Below are positions 19,689 to 29,400 of a stretch of DNA of 62,000 nt, piece after piece (the first letter of the stretch is position 1; every line of letters starts with the position of its first letter). The notes under the pieces are model-generated. The model did no database searches. It was not told the DNA's origin and saw only the letters and a list, made by a program, of their open reading frames with translations. This DNA is from Symbiodinium natans (Eukaryota > Sar > Dinophyceae > Suessiales > Symbiodiniaceae), in assembly GCA_905221605.1 (NCBI GenBank), contig CAJNDS010002460.1, positions 61,624 to 123,623 on the forward strand, in the 5' to 3' direction. The translations under genes were made by a program, and so were the position numbers.

Positions 19689-19964
19689 CTGACAGCTGGG
19701 TTTCGGGTTTAGGGTTGGAAGTTTAGGGTCTGAGGTTTGGGGGTTGCGGTTTGGGGTTTGAGGTTTAAGGCTTTCGGCTTTTAGGGCCAATAGCAACTTA
19801 GGGTTGGGCACCCTAAACACTAAGCCCTAAACCGCACGAGTCAGAGGTCCAACCACAGTCCCCAAGCCCAGCCTGCAGAGACATGGAGTTGGTTATGCAC
19901 ACAGAGGCAGGCTGGCCATCAAATGGTTTAGGGTTTAGGGTTTAGGGTTTAGGGTTTTCATCAG

Positions 19965-20463
19965 CAAGTCTCCACATGCATTCAAGCCGGAGAGGATTTG
20001 CCGGGTGGCTTTCCTCACGGCCAAGCCGACAAGGCACTTTGGCTCACGTGTGGCAAGTCTCGTCTGAAGATATTCAGCCTCAGGAGCTTCCTCGGGCTGT
20101 CCCCATCGGATGTCTTCATGGCGAGTTGCAGGTCTGTGGGTGTGGCCTGGCCATCTAGAGCAGTTTTCTCTGGATCGGGGTTGAAGATGGTGGTCTTGGG
20201 CCTTCTACGGGCTTAGGGATTCGGCCTTCTTCTGGCTTAGTGGGTGTTTTGCGCCAATTGCTGCAGCGTTTCGTGTCCGAAGGGCAACACAACCCTGAGC
20301 GGGCGCGTGTGCATGATTTTTTTTGCATGACTCCCAGGACTGGAGGGTGCTGAAACAAGGACGGCAAGGGAATGCGACTCCTTATCCCTCGAGGCCTGCA
20401 CCTACGCCCAAGCCCTCAAATCTCAGAGCCCAAGACCTTGAAACCAGAACACGTAGCATATAA
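19965..20463. CDS. Gene-like region with rival strands
   Basis: Plus pieces 19965-20131 (GGFPHGQADKALWLTCGKSR...), 20159-20189, 20267-20308 (RFVSEGQHNPERAR) and 20338-20463 (DWRVLKQGRQGNATPYPSRP... to TAA) are phase-consistent, with strong TTTTCATCAG and TTGCTGCAG acceptors but one intron of 29 nt. On the minus strand 20154-20015 reads GQATPTDLQLAMKTSDGDSP... to TGA. Undecided. Confidence 0.35.
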
Positions 20464-20745
20464 ATATCTCCTAAAACAGCCCCGGAAAATATATCGCAGG
20501 CTCCCCTTCATCTCCGCACAGACCCAGAGCCCTAAACCCCAAACCCTAAACCCGAAACCGCAAACCGTAAACCCTAAACCCCAAGCCCTTCCAGGAGTGC
20601 TGGGCCAGGAAGTCTCAGGGGTTCAAGAGTTCGGGATATGAGGCTTGGGGGTTGAAGGTTTGGGTCATCATAACATGTAACACACCCTTCCAAAGCCAAT
20701 CTTCGGCCTTTTGCATGGATACGTGGGGGAATGGTGCGGGCTAGG

Positions 20746-20880
20746 GTTTAGGGGGTTTAGGGGGTTTAGGGGGTTTAGGGGGTTTAGGGGGTTTAGGGGG
20801 TTTAGGGTTTCGGGTTTGGGGTTTAGGGTTTAGGGCTTAGGGTTTCGGGTTTATAGGGTTTAGGGTTTGGGGTTTAGGGC
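20746..20880 (+). repeat. TTTAGGGGG nonamer array
   Basis: Six 9-bp units GGGTTTAGG with two extra G, followed by canonical and variant heptamers. Confidence 0.9.
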
Positions 20881-20883
20881 TGG

Positions 20884-21094
20884 GCCCTGCCTCGTCTGCA
20901 CCCGGCCAAGTGGCATCACCTCGGGGCGTCATGGCTCGCTCTGTGTCGACTTTAGGCGGTTGTATGGCAGGAAAAATAGGCATGACGTAAGGTATCCATA
21001 ATGGTTCTAGAGAGAAATAGGTTTTGGGGTGCCTTCTGGAGGTCCCTCCAAGAAGGCGCAGGGGACCCCGACACCTAAACCCTGCAAACGCCAA
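20884..21094 (-). CDS. Minus-strand ORF with exon-like part
   Basis: An 85-codon open frame whose middle reads TSRRHPKTYFSLEPLWIPYV and VDTERAMTPRGDATWPGADE; its last codons run into array. Alternative plus frame open over the same part. Function unknown. Confidence 0.3.
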
Positions 21095-21195
21095 GACCTG
21101 AACTACACGCTTCTCAGGCTTCTTTCAACTCTCGAACCCCAAAACCCAAAACCCTAAACCCTAAACCCTAAACCCTACACCCTGATCCCCTGGAG

Positions 21196-21279
21196 CCGAA
21201 AGCCCACGAAGGCCCTACGGCTCAGGGCCAGGCAGTGCACGAAGAGATCACACGGCTGCCTCCCATCAATGCGTTGTGA
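21196..21279 (+). CDS. Candidate terminal exon
   Basis: Plus strand after CCTGGAG: PKAHEGPTAQGQAVHEEITR... ending PPINAL and TGA. Mixed charge, no long open frame on the other strand. Function unknown. Confidence 0.45.
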   Translation, partial: PKAHEGPTAQGQAVHEEITRLPPINAL

Positions 21280-21297
21280 AGATCAAGATGCCACATG

Positions 21298-21376
21298 TAG
21301 GGTTTAGGGTTTAGGGTTTAGGGTTTAGGGTTTAGGGTTTAGGGTTTAGGGTTTAGGGTCTAGGGTTTAGGGTTTA
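21298..21376 (+). repeat. TTTAGGG array
   Basis: About 11 units; its last TTTAG is followed by GC GCC GTG... (AVGQYEVTREAKTKDRFKAH), a possible exon with a repeat-derived acceptor at 21378-21448. Confidence 0.9.
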
Positions 21377-21491
21377 GGCGCCGTGGGCCAGTATGAGGTA
21401 ACACGGGAAGCTAAAACCAAAGACAGGTTCAAGGCGCACCAACCCTAAACCCTAAGCCCTAAAAGGGAAACCCTAGATCGGCTTGCGAAAG

Positions 21492-21578
21492 TCTGACGGA
21501 AGGCGATGAGGTGAAGTTAAACAAGTTGAACATGGGGCGTACCGAAGGGGGTGAAGATGGCCGTCAAGACTCCGACGG
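21492..21578 (+). CDS. Candidate exon, acidic
   Basis: After GCGAAAG the plus strand reads LTEGDEVKLNKLNMGRTEGG... ending DGRQDSD, then GG|GTTAGGG. A diverged copy of its first part lies at about 22940-22975 (LRAGDDVKLTT), directly beside a palindromic element. Confidence 0.4.
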
Positions 21579-22171
21579 GTTAGGGCTTAGGGGTTTAGGG
21601 CTTCGGTTCTGGGTTCATTTTTGGTGTAGGGTGGAGGGGGGGGCGAGGGAGGAGAGGGGGGAGGAGAGGGGGAGGGGGCGAGGAGTGGGCGGGAGGGAGG
21701 AGGGGGGGGAGGAGAGAGGGGCTGACTATTCAGAGATTTGTTTTCTCCAAATCTCGGACTCTCAAATCCACCCGGGGAGAGAGGAGCGGGTTAGGGTCCA
21801 GGGTTTAGGGTTTAGGGTTTGAGCAACATCAAAGGAAGAATATGGAGCCTATAAAAAGCGTGCCCCTATCATATAAGCGGTTGCGGTTGGGTCGGTGAGT
21901 GGCTGGTGAGTGGCATGTGAGGCACATGTGAGGGGATGTCTCGGGGAAGAGCAAATGAGAGGTCAAAAAGGGCTGAGGCTTGGCTATCCTGTGTAAGCAT
22001 GTTTTTGCGTCGACCCTGTCTTTGAGTAAGCTCTCGTGAGAATTCAACCCGATCCAGGGTTAGTCAGGCCCCGTTTTTTTTGTCAGTCGAACGGGCGCAG
22101 CATTCGTCACGCAAGCTCTCGTCGCTCGAACTCCAAGACCAGGCCCGCAGAAGGCTCGAAGCAGCCAGAGG

Positions 22172-22375
22172 CCCGTAAGTGGCTCGCGAATGGCTCTATG
22201 TAGGCTTGTAAGTGGCGCGAAGGCCCATGAGGGGCCCGTAAGTTCGCAAGGGGCCTGAGCGGCACGTAAGCGGCATGTAAGTGGCATGTAAGCGGCACGT
22301 AAGTGGCCGTAAGTGGCGCGTAAGTGGTAAGTGGCACGTAAGTGGCACGTAAGCAGCCCGCAAGTTGCCAAGGGT
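22172..22375 (+). repeat. Minisatellite, unit about 10-12 bp
   Basis: About 14 copies of GTAAGTGGCAC and variants. Minus-strand LRATYVPLTCH-like peptides are products of the period. Confidence 0.85.
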
Positions 22376-22465
22376 CCCCGTAGGAGGCCCGTGTTGAAGC
22401 CCGCACAAACCTGTGCAGGAGACCCATGCAGCATCTGCCAAAAAACACCAGAACTTAGAAGTCAG

Positions 22466-22600
22466 GCAGCCTGCTCTTAGCCTCTCCCTGAAAAACACCA
22501 AAGGTTACGTACTCTCCTTACCCACACGACCTGATCTTACATAGCCTCTCCTTGAAAAACACCTAAACTTACATACTCTCCTTACCCAAGGGACCCGATC
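22466..22600 (+). repeat. 64-bp tandem duplication
   Basis: Two copies of GCCTCTCC(C/T)TGAAAAACACC...TACTCTCCTTACCCA plus the start of a third. Confidence 0.9.
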
Positions 22601-22679
22601 TTATGTGACAGGGGCACGCTTTTATAGGCTCCGGAAGCTTCCTTTGACAACAACTCCTTTCATGCGGTTGACAGCTAAA

Positions 22680-22875
22680 CTAAACCCTAAACCCTAAACC
22701 CTAAACCCTAAACCCTAAACCGTAAACCGTAAACCGTAAACCGTAAACCGTAAACCGTAAACCGTAAACCGTAAACCGTAAACCCTAAACCCTAAACCCT
22801 AAACCCTAAACCCTAAACCCTAACTTTAAACCCTAAACCCTAAACCCCACACCCTAAACCTAAACCCTAAACCCT
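22680..22875 (-). repeat. CCCTAAA array with CCGTAAA block
   Basis: A homogeneous block of about 10 CCGTAAA (TTTACGG) units lies between canonical blocks. Confidence 0.95.
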
Positions 22876-22973
22876 ATCGGCTTCATGCTTCCAGCCTTGG
22901 GTACGCCCGAAAGTTTCGAAACCTTGAATCGACTGCCGAAGTCTGAGGGCAGGTGACGACGTGAAATTAACGA

Positions 22974-23070
22974 CCTCATGGTTCTTAGGAGGGAATGAGG
23001 GAATCAGGGCCCCATATGTACCTTTCAGGGAGCATCTAGGGTCCGAATTCCCTCATTCCCTACGAACATG
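22974..23070. mobile_element. Palindromic MITE-like element
   Basis: CATGGTTCTTAGGAGGGAAT and ATTCCCTCATTCCCTACGAA near the ends pair across GAATGAGGGAATTC-like stems; interior about 30 bp. Confidence 0.65.
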
Positions 23071-23249
23071 GCTGCAAATCGAGATGTGTGGTTGCTCCGA
23101 GGTAAGGATGACTGTGCCGGAGCTCCAAACACGACTGGTTTAGGGTTCAGGGGTTTAGGCTATTTAGGGCTTAGGGGTTTAGGGGTTTAGGGTTTAGAGT
23201 TTGGGGTTTAGGGTTGGCGTTTTGGGGTTCAGGGCTTCGGGCTGGCGAG

Positions 23250-23369
23250 ATCAACTTGGACTTGCATGGGGTCTACAGGCAACTGACGCATGTGCAGCTT
23301 GCAAGCGTGTTGTCGCGAAACGTCTTGACCGTCCAGAGCAGGCACGGCATTAAGAAAACGTCGTGCTCG
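23250..23369 (+). CDS. Candidate internal exon, 40 codons
   Basis: Plus strand, CTGGCGAG|ATC, exactly 40 codons in phase 0 reading INLDLHGVYRQLTHVQLASV... ending GIKKTSCS, then TCG|GTAACT. The minus strand is also open (HDVFLMPCLLWTVKTFRDNT...), so strand needs RNA evidence. Confidence 0.4.
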
Positions 23370-23376
23370 GTAACTT

Positions 23377-23583
23377 GTCTAGGATGGCCCCTAAAACCCT
23401 CTGAAAAATATTCCTGAATATGATGCTCTTAAACCCAAATAAGGGAAAATATAAAATGTCCCAAGGGCCTACCTAGTCGTTGTGCGCTGGACCTGCGAAC
23501 GAATGCTGGGTCGGTCTAGGGCCCGATTAAAATATGACTAGGATGGCCCCCTAAACTCTCTGAAACATATTCCTGGACACGAT
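23377..23583 (+). repeat. 47-bp direct repeat pair
   Basis: 23377-23424 and 23534-23583 share CTAGGATGGCCCC, CTCTGAAA and ATATTCCTG, spaced 157 bp, in an array-free stretch. Confidence 0.8.
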
Positions 23584-23838
23584 CCTATTCAGGCCGACCT
23601 AGAATGCAAAGTTTACGAACATACCCTCAGCTTGTTGAAGTCGTCTGACAACAATGCTCCAAATCCGCAAGCTGTGCGCACCAGGAGACTTCTTAGGGGT
23701 TGTGCCTTGGTACCCTAAGGTTCTATCCTTGGTTTCGGGGAACCTTTTTTTAAGATCCTTAAGCTGGTATAACGGCCATATTTGGAGTATATTCAGGGAA
23801 ACCTTTAGGGATACGACCTCAGGGGTAGGAGCCTTAAC

Positions 23839-23948
23839 CCCTTGAAAGCTTGGCTCGTCGGGATGCGCCTGTATCGCTCCAGGTCGGGATACTTGCTCGA
23901 TGCCTCCTGCGATTCACCTTCGCTTGAGGTGCCCGCAACTCGGGCCCC
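23839..23948 (-). CDS. Candidate internal exon, 36 codons
   Basis: On the minus strand a repeat-derived TTTAG acceptor opens 36 codons in phase 0, GARVAGTSSEGESQEASSKY... ending IPTSQAFK, then GG|GTTAAGG. S/E-rich then basic, high GC3. The plus strand reads WLVGMRLYRSRSGYLLDASC..., less protein-like. Confidence 0.5.
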
Positions 23949-24045
23949 CTAAACCCTAAACCCTAAACCCTAAACCCTAAACCCTAAACCCTAAACCCTA
24001 AACCCTAAACCCTAAACCCTAAACCCTAAACCCTAAACCCTAAAC
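23948..24045 (-). repeat. CCCTAAA array
   Basis: About 14 perfect units abutting the preceding candidate exon. Confidence 0.95.
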
Positions 24046-24390
24046 TGGACCCTCGGGCCCTGAACCGCTAAACCCGAAACTCAACTCAGCCGCCTCCACT
24101 TTGTGCACACAAATCCAGGACATGTAGGGTTTGGTGTTTAGGCTTTGGCTCTTCTTCTCCCAACTCCAGCGCAAACATACGAGCTTATGTGCAGTATCCT
24201 ACCTCTGGAGTAGACCCAGAAAACAAAAGTATATACATTTCAGGTAGAAGTAGCTATAATGGGAACCCAAAACCAAAAAAAGTATTAAAGTATGGTACTC
24301 CAAAGCCCAGCTATGTTGCTGCCATGGCGCAGACCTTGACATACTCGAGATTGAGCTCAACTAAAAGTCAGGAGTGACCCAGGAATAAAC

Positions 24391-24486
24391 GGTTTAGGGT
24401 TTAGGGTTTAGGGTTTAGGGTTTAGGGTTTAGGGTTTAGGGTTTAGGGTTTAGGGTTTAGGGTTTAGGGTTTAGGGTTTAGGGTTT
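24391..24486 (+). repeat. TTTAGGG array
   Basis: About 13 perfect units. Confidence 0.95.
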
Positions 24487-24540
24487 CCCTTTTTTGGGTT
24501 GAAAGGGGATATGAGGGAGCCGAAACCCCCAAAAAGAAGC

Positions 24541-24687
24541 CTAAAACGAAACGGAATCAGGGCCGACTGGCCTACTCTGCGTCCTAGTCAACATCTCGAG
24601 GATCTTGCTGCAATGGCGACCAAGCAGATTCCATTGTCTACGGCTTTGTGCTTCGTATTTCGGACGCACTGCGATAACACCGTCTCC
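24541..24687 (-). CDS. Candidate terminal exon, 48 codons
   Basis: Minus strand after GAGTCAG: GDGVIAVRPKYEAQSRRQWN... ending GPDSVSF and TAG. Basic, protein-like. A plus-strand open frame (24499-24765) covers the same bases. Confidence 0.4.
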   Translation of the reverse strand, partial: GDGVIAVRPKYEAQSRRQWNLLGRHCSKILEMLTRTQSRPVGPDSVSF

Positions 24688-24707
24688 CTGACTCGACTCC
24701 CTGAACC

Positions 24708-24818
24708 CTACACTTCAGACCCTAGGCCCATCTTAAGCCCAGACAAGCGGCAGCAGGTCTCGTAGTAGTCCCAAACTTCGCTGAAGACGAGGACTTCGGC
24801 TGGCTCATGACCTTCGTA
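24708..24818 (-). CDS. Candidate exon, 36 codons
   Basis: Minus strand after GGGTAAG: YEGHEPAEVLVFSEVWDYYE... ending GLGSEV and TAG. Acidic/aromatic. The plus strand reads NFAEDEDFGWLMTFVLTRN before a GTGTGG. Confidence 0.4.
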   Translation of the reverse strand, partial: YEGHEPAEVLVFSEVWDYYETCCRLSGLKMGLGSEV

Positions 24819-24930
24819 CTTACCCGCAACGTGTGGTGATTAAGGGTTGCGAGGAGCCGAGACCCCCAAAAATAAAGCGAGGGTGTACTCTGCCTCCGAG
24901 ATTAAGACACGATGGGGTTAGGGTTTAGCT

Positions 24931-25045
24931 TTGGGATGCTCCCCTCAGTTTTACCAACAGTCTTTAGTAGGGATTATAGGATTCCAGTTCCCCCGGATTA
25001 TGATCCCTACTGAGCACTGCCATAGTATAAGGGAGAACATCCCAC
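24931..25045. mobile_element. MITE-like element, family 2
   Basis: TTGGGATGCTCCCCTCAGTT at the left and AAGGGAGAACATCCCA at the right. The family 3 element at 25050 starts only a few bases after its end. Confidence 0.7.
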
Positions 25046-25049
25046 GTTC

Positions 25050-25149
25050 TTACTGGCCCAAAACCCAAGGAAATAAAAGTTTAAACTTTCAGGATAAACT
25101 GCCTTATAAGAAGCCCAAAAGTTGAAAAGTTGGGTTTTGAGCCAGTAAG
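25050..25149. mobile_element. MITE-like element, family 3
   Basis: Exactly 100 bp with 20-bp imperfect terminal inverted repeats (TTACTGGCCCAAAACCCAA / TTGGGTTTTGAGCCAGTAA). Identical to 29301-29400 except for one base (AGGATAAAC versus AGAATAAAC). Confidence 0.85.
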
Positions 25150-25168
25150 CGTTTAGATGCGCGTTTAG

Positions 25169-25495
25169 TTAGAGGTTCAACCGTTTCAGCGGGAGAAGGC
25201 CTGTGGGAGTCTCTTGGGTGCGTGGTTTTGGGCGTTGGGGCCCCAAGGCGTTCAAGCCCGCAGTCTTCTTAGAACCCAAACCCCTGAGCCAAAAAAACAC
25301 AGGCGCATAGAACCCTAACCCTAAACCCTAAACCCTAAACCCTAAACCCTAAACCCTAAACCCCAAACCCTAAACCCTAAACCCTAAACCCTAAACCCTA
25401 AACCCTAAACCCTAAACCCTAAACCCTAAACCCTAAACCCTAAACCCTATTCAGGAAATCCAAAACACCCAACCTCGGAGCCTCCACTTCAACTC
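25169..25495 (-). CDS. Candidate 3' exons of a minus-strand gene
   Basis: Two minus-strand islets join in phase: 25495-25446 (VEVEAPRLGVLDFLNR, between TTTAG and AGG|GTTTAGGG) and 25267-25169 (KTAGLNALGPQRPKPRTQET... ending PLKRLNL and TAA). The intron between them is largely a CCCTAAA (plus-strand) array. Plus-strand readings with good acceptors also exist in both islets. Confidence 0.4.
25314..25448 (-). repeat. CCCTAAA array
   Basis: About 19 units filling most of the putative intron 25268-25445. Confidence 0.95.
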
Positions 25496-25789
25496 CTAAA
25501 GAACCTTCCGGGCTCTGGGCCGTTAAGTGCTAGGCTCACCCTAAACCCGAATCTCTAAATCCTAAACCCTGAGTTGCAATGCCTCCAAACCCAAAACCAG
25601 CAAAGTTATGGATGTCTCGTGGGCTCTCAGAATCCCACAAGGATAATTTTCAGAACAACCTTCCACAATAGGCAGGTTTTGGGCTCTTAAGCGCATCGAA
25701 AGCCTACTTCTTTGTAGGCTACCACAAAGGGGATGGCCTTTGCATTTCAACCTACAGAAAAAGCATGGCCTCGGGAAACTTCAGGTAGG

Positions 25790-26464
25790 GATTGAAGTGG
25801 ACGCAGGGCCGTCCACCGGAGCATGCAACATGGGAGTGGCATCGGCAGGGGTCCGTAGTCAAGATGCCCCCCAGGGTTTAGGGTTTAGGGTTTAGGGTTT
25901 AGGGTTTAGGGTTTAGGGTTTAGGGTTTAGGGTGTAAGTCATGCCACAGCCAGGCTTGCAACAGACATGGAGGCCCTTGGGGCACTTCTGGCCCGGCTAG
26001 CCTTCGTGCACCCGGAGGGGAGGTTGTAGGCCCAGCAGATCGGCTGATAAAGTGCGGGTACTGGAGTCGCACCCTTTCAAGGCCTCAGGGAAGTTGCGGG
26101 GTGGCTTAGAGAAGCTTTGCCACCCTTGCCTTTCCCCTTGAAAGCTTTCTTGACTGCACCCGCACAAAGCGTCGAGCGGCAAGCTGCCATCGGCTTTTCT
26201 TTGGATGCCTTCACGGGTCCAGCCATCTGAATGCCGCACGGTCAGCTTCCAGCTGGCGCACAGACACGCGGGCAGCGCGCCTGCACCCGAACCCCTAAAA
26301 GTCTCGTGAGGGCAAGCCAAGCGGCGGCATAGCTGTGAAGCGGCTCGCTGCCAATCTGTGAACTCGCCTTGGTGATGCAGGCGCAGGGGTGTCGGGTTGA
26401 GGGTTGTTTCTCCGTTTGTTTTTTGTTTTTTTTTGGGGGGGGTTCCGGGTTTGCAGATTGGCAA
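25790..26464. CDS. Gene-like region, strand unresolved
   Basis: Both strands are rich in open frame. Minus: a 155-codon frame (26464-25997) and, in another frame, MAGPVKASKEKPMAACRSTL... from ATG at 26226, containing VKKAFKGKGKGGKA. Plus: IEVDAGPSTGACNMGVASAG... before GTTTAGGG, and MEALGALLARLAFVHPEG at about 25956-26020. No domain identified. Confidence 0.3.
25876..25933 (+). repeat. TTTAGGG array
   Basis: Eight to nine perfect units. Confidence 0.95.
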
Positions 26465-26560
26465 GGAGTAATCCTAAACCCTAAGCCCTAAACCCTAAAC
26501 CCCAAACCCTAAACCCTACACCCTAGGGTTTTGTGGGCGCTGAAGGGTTGAGGAGTTGAG

Positions 26561-26715
26561 GAAGATCCTGAGACTCGAAAGCCCCTCCGAGAACTACCTG
26601 AAGATCGAGGGTTCAGGCTTTTGGTTTGGGGTTTAGGGTTTAGGGTTTGGGGTTTAGGGTTTGATCAAGGTTTGTTTCTGCCGAGAGGCGCAAAGCACGA
26701 CGAACGTCCACCTCA
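26561..26715 (+). CDS. Candidate exon pair
   Basis: 26561-26610 reads KILRLESPSENYLKIE between GTTGAG and G|GTTCAGG; 26686-26715 reads AQSTTNVHL between TGCCGAG and A|GTGAGG. They join in phase across a 75-nt intron. Confidence 0.4.
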
Positions 26716-26741
26716 GTGAGGGTGATTATAGGGTCTAGGGT

Positions 26742-27116
26742 TTAGGGTTTAGGGTTCATGGGGGGTAGTATGTGTAGCGAGGGAAGCTTAGGGAAGCTTA
26801 GGGAGCCTTGGCAAATAGTGGGTGTTACATACCCCCGTTTGAGCCCTCCCTCCCTTAAGGACCCTGTAAGGTTATGGAACAAGCTGTTGGGTTCAGGCTT
26901 TCGAGCATAGAGCTTAGGATTACGGAGTCTTTTCCAGCAGGCGGCGGGATAGGGAATACGTACTGATTCGTTCCGAGAATGTAAACATATCCCGATGGCC
27001 CCCACAAAAAACCAGCACGGACGTCCCCCCACCAAGCGCCAGGTCTTGATGTCAGAGCCTAGAGAGACCGTGAACCCTAAACCCTGAGTTCCTAAACCCC
27101 AAACCCTAAACCCCAA
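26742..27116 (-). CDS. Minus-strand ORF, 124 codons
   Basis: The central part (WRLVGGRPCWFFVGAIGICL, then ESVRIPYPAACWKRLRNPKL) is not simple repeat; both ends run into telomere-type sequence, and the left part overlaps a MITE-like block (26757-26830). Could be a single exon or chance. Confidence 0.25.
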   Translation of the reverse strand: MGFRVWGLGTQGLGFTVSLGSDIKTWRLVGGRPCWFFVGAIGICLHSRNESVRIPYPAACWKRLRNPKLYARKPEPNSLFHNLTGSLREGGLKRGYVTPTICQGSLSFPKLPSLHILPPMNPKP

Positions 27117-27536
27117 ACCCTAAACCCCAAACCCTAAAACCCTAAAACCCTAAAAACTTAAAACACTAAAACCCTAAAACCCTAAACCCTAAATCCTCAA
27201 ACCCTCAACCCTAAACCCTAAACCCTGATGAAACCCTAAACCCTGAAACCATGAACCTCAACTCTATCGACCCAAGAGGAGAGGGACTTTCGGGTTCACC
27301 CTCAGCCCTCAAATTCCCATTAGGGTTTAGGGTTTAGGGTTTAGGGTTTAGGGTTTAGGGCTTAGGGCTTGGGGTTCCCAATCCCTCCAGATGTTCGTGC
27401 TTCTGGGGTCCCGGCGCTGGGTGGTGAGCCAGCATATGCCTTGGCTGCCAGGGGCTCACTTTCCTTTCATTTTGCTTTGGCCGGAGAATTGAATTAGGAT
27501 TTTTTTGATTTTTTTTTGATTGTTTTTGTTTTTTGC

Positions 27537-27718
27537 TTTAGGGTTTAGGGTTTAGGGTTTAGGGTTTAGGGTTTAGGGTTTAGGGTTTAGGGTTTAGGGT
27601 TTAGGGTTTAGGGTTGAGGGTTCAGGGTTTAGGGTTCAGGGTTTAGGGTTAGGGTTTAGGATTTGGGGCTTAGGGTTTAGGGTTCAGGGTTCAGGGTTCA
27701 GGGTTTAGGGTTTAGGGT
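27537..27718 (+). repeat. TTTAGGG/TTCAGGG array
   Basis: About 25 units with a cluster of TTCAGGG variants. Confidence 0.9.
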
Positions 27719-28057
27719 TTACCAATAGCAAGGACAAAAAACAAAAAACCCAAAACAAAAACAAAAAAAATCCCAAAAAAATAGACATCCTTTGCGGGGG
27801 GGCTCAGGGATTTGGGTTTAGGGTTTAGGGTGTAGGGCTTCGAAGCCCTAACTCCTAGCTCACGGGGGCTGGAGGCTTGCAGTTGGGTTTCGACGCGCAG
27901 AAACCTTGCCCCTCATCGGTGCAACCCTAAACCCTAAACCCTAAACCCTAAACCCTAGTTAAACCCTAAACCCAACACCCTAAACCCTAAACCCTAAATT
28001 GTCCGGAACGAACACACTAAACCCGGGTTGGGGGAGTGGGAAGGATCCTGAGCCGAG

Positions 28058-28691
28058 TGGCTGTGTCTATGAGGCAGATCTGCGCGATACGCACCCCGAG
28101 GAATCGGATCCTGCGGCTGTGGCTGGGTTTAGGGTTTAGGGTTTAGGGTTTAGGGTTTAGGGTTTAGGGTTTAGGGTTTAGGGTTTAGGGTTTAGGGTTT
28201 AGGGTTTAGGGTTTAGGTTTTATGGTTTAGGGTTTAGGGTTTAGGGTTTAGGGTTTAGGGTTTAGGGTTTAGGGTTTAGGGTTTAGGGTTTAGGGTTTAG
28301 GGTTTAGGGTTTAGGGTTAGGGGTTTAGGGTTTAGGGTTTAGCGTTTAGGGTTTAGGGTTTCGGGGGTTTCTTCAAGCGTCTAGAGCGCTGCTGTGGGTC
28401 TTGAGGTGTTGGGGTTTTGGGGTTTGGGGCTTTGGGTTTTTGGGTATTTGGGCTTTTGGGGCTTTGGGGCTTGTGGAGTTTTTTTTGTGTTTTTTTTTTG
28501 TTTTTTGGGTTTGTTTTTGGGTTTTGGGGTTTAGGGTTATACATCAAGAAATCTACTACAGAGAGATGAACACCAAACCCTTGCGTCAATGTAGCGTCAT
28601 GCGACCATGTGCAAGGGCCGTGTGGGGGACACAAAAAGCCTCATGGAACGGAGTAGGCTCCAACAACGAGATTGTAGGAACCTGGGCTTAG
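28058..28691. CDS. Exon-like islets around a telomere-type intron
   Basis: Plus-strand pieces 28058-28126 (AVSMRQICAIRTPRNRILRL...), 28378-28405 (SRALLWVL) and 28562-28691 (EMNTKPLRQCSVMRPCARAV... to TAG) join in phase with 26561-27918 pieces. The intron 28127-28377 would be almost pure TTTAGGG. The minus strand at 28690-28595 reads VPTISLLEPTPFHEAFCVPH... and rivals it. Confidence 0.35.
28126..28362 (+). repeat. TTTAGGG array
   Basis: About 33 units, near perfect. Confidence 0.97.
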
Positions 28692-29300
28692 GGTTTAGGA
28701 GGATTGACGTAGTATAGGGAGCTGAATAATTAGAATAGGGTTTGGGGGGGGGGGGGGGGGGTATTGCAGAATGGGACCATAGGGGAATACGCTTGGCAAT
28801 AATTCCGACCCCTGTATCAGGGCCATCCTAAGCTCTTGAAAAGGAAGCTCCGAGATCTAGTTGCCTGCAGTTGCGCCCAATGTCGAGGAGAAGTGGTTCC
28901 AGGCAATGGCCCTAAACCCTAAATCCTAAATCCTAAACCCTAAGCCCTAAACACACGATGTGTCAAGGAGTCACGAGCACCAACCCCCCCCCCCCCCCCC
29001 CCCCAACCACTCTGCCAGCTGGTCCTCTCCAGTAGCTCCAGATCGAATAGCAGTTGGCCACTACCCACTGAGGTGTACCTTCAGTATCAGACTTGTGGTT
29101 CAGGTTTGGGGTTTAGGGTTTAAGGTTTAGGGTTTAGTATAAGGGCCATATTAGGAGTAAACCCTAAACCCTAAACCCTAAACCCTAAACCCTAAACCGG
29201 TCTTAATCCCTTGACAAGGGGCCCTTCGGGGTTTAGCAAGTCCCCTGTGATCAGACTTGTGGCTCAGGTTTACGGTTTAGGGTCTAGGGTTTAAGGTTCC

Positions 29301-29400
29301 TTACTGGCCCAAAACCCAAGGAAATAAAAGTTTAAACTTTCAGAATAAACTGCCTTATAAGAAGCCCAAAAGTTGAAAAGTTGGGTTTTGAGCCAGTAAG
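29301..29400. mobile_element. MITE-like element, family 3 (second copy)
   Basis: 100 bp, one mismatch to 25050-25149; no obvious target duplication. Confidence 0.85.

Noticed and set aside
24499-24765. 88-codon plus ORF as a gene
   Set aside because: The first codons lie in array-adjacent sequence and the minus frame over the same bases is more protein-like and ends in a proper stop.
25780-26000. Cys-rich minus-strand exons (GILTTDPCRCHSHVACSGG... and KCPKGLHVCCKPGCGM)
   Set aside because: Attractive cysteine spacing, but on that strand no AG acceptor precedes the first and no GT donor follows the second; plus-strand pieces there have both splice edges.
26561-28691. A firm seven-exon plus-strand gene model
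   Set aside because: All phases can be made to agree, but there are many AG/GT choices and good minus-strand rivals (for example VPTISLLEPTPFHEAF), so it is reported only as candidate pieces.
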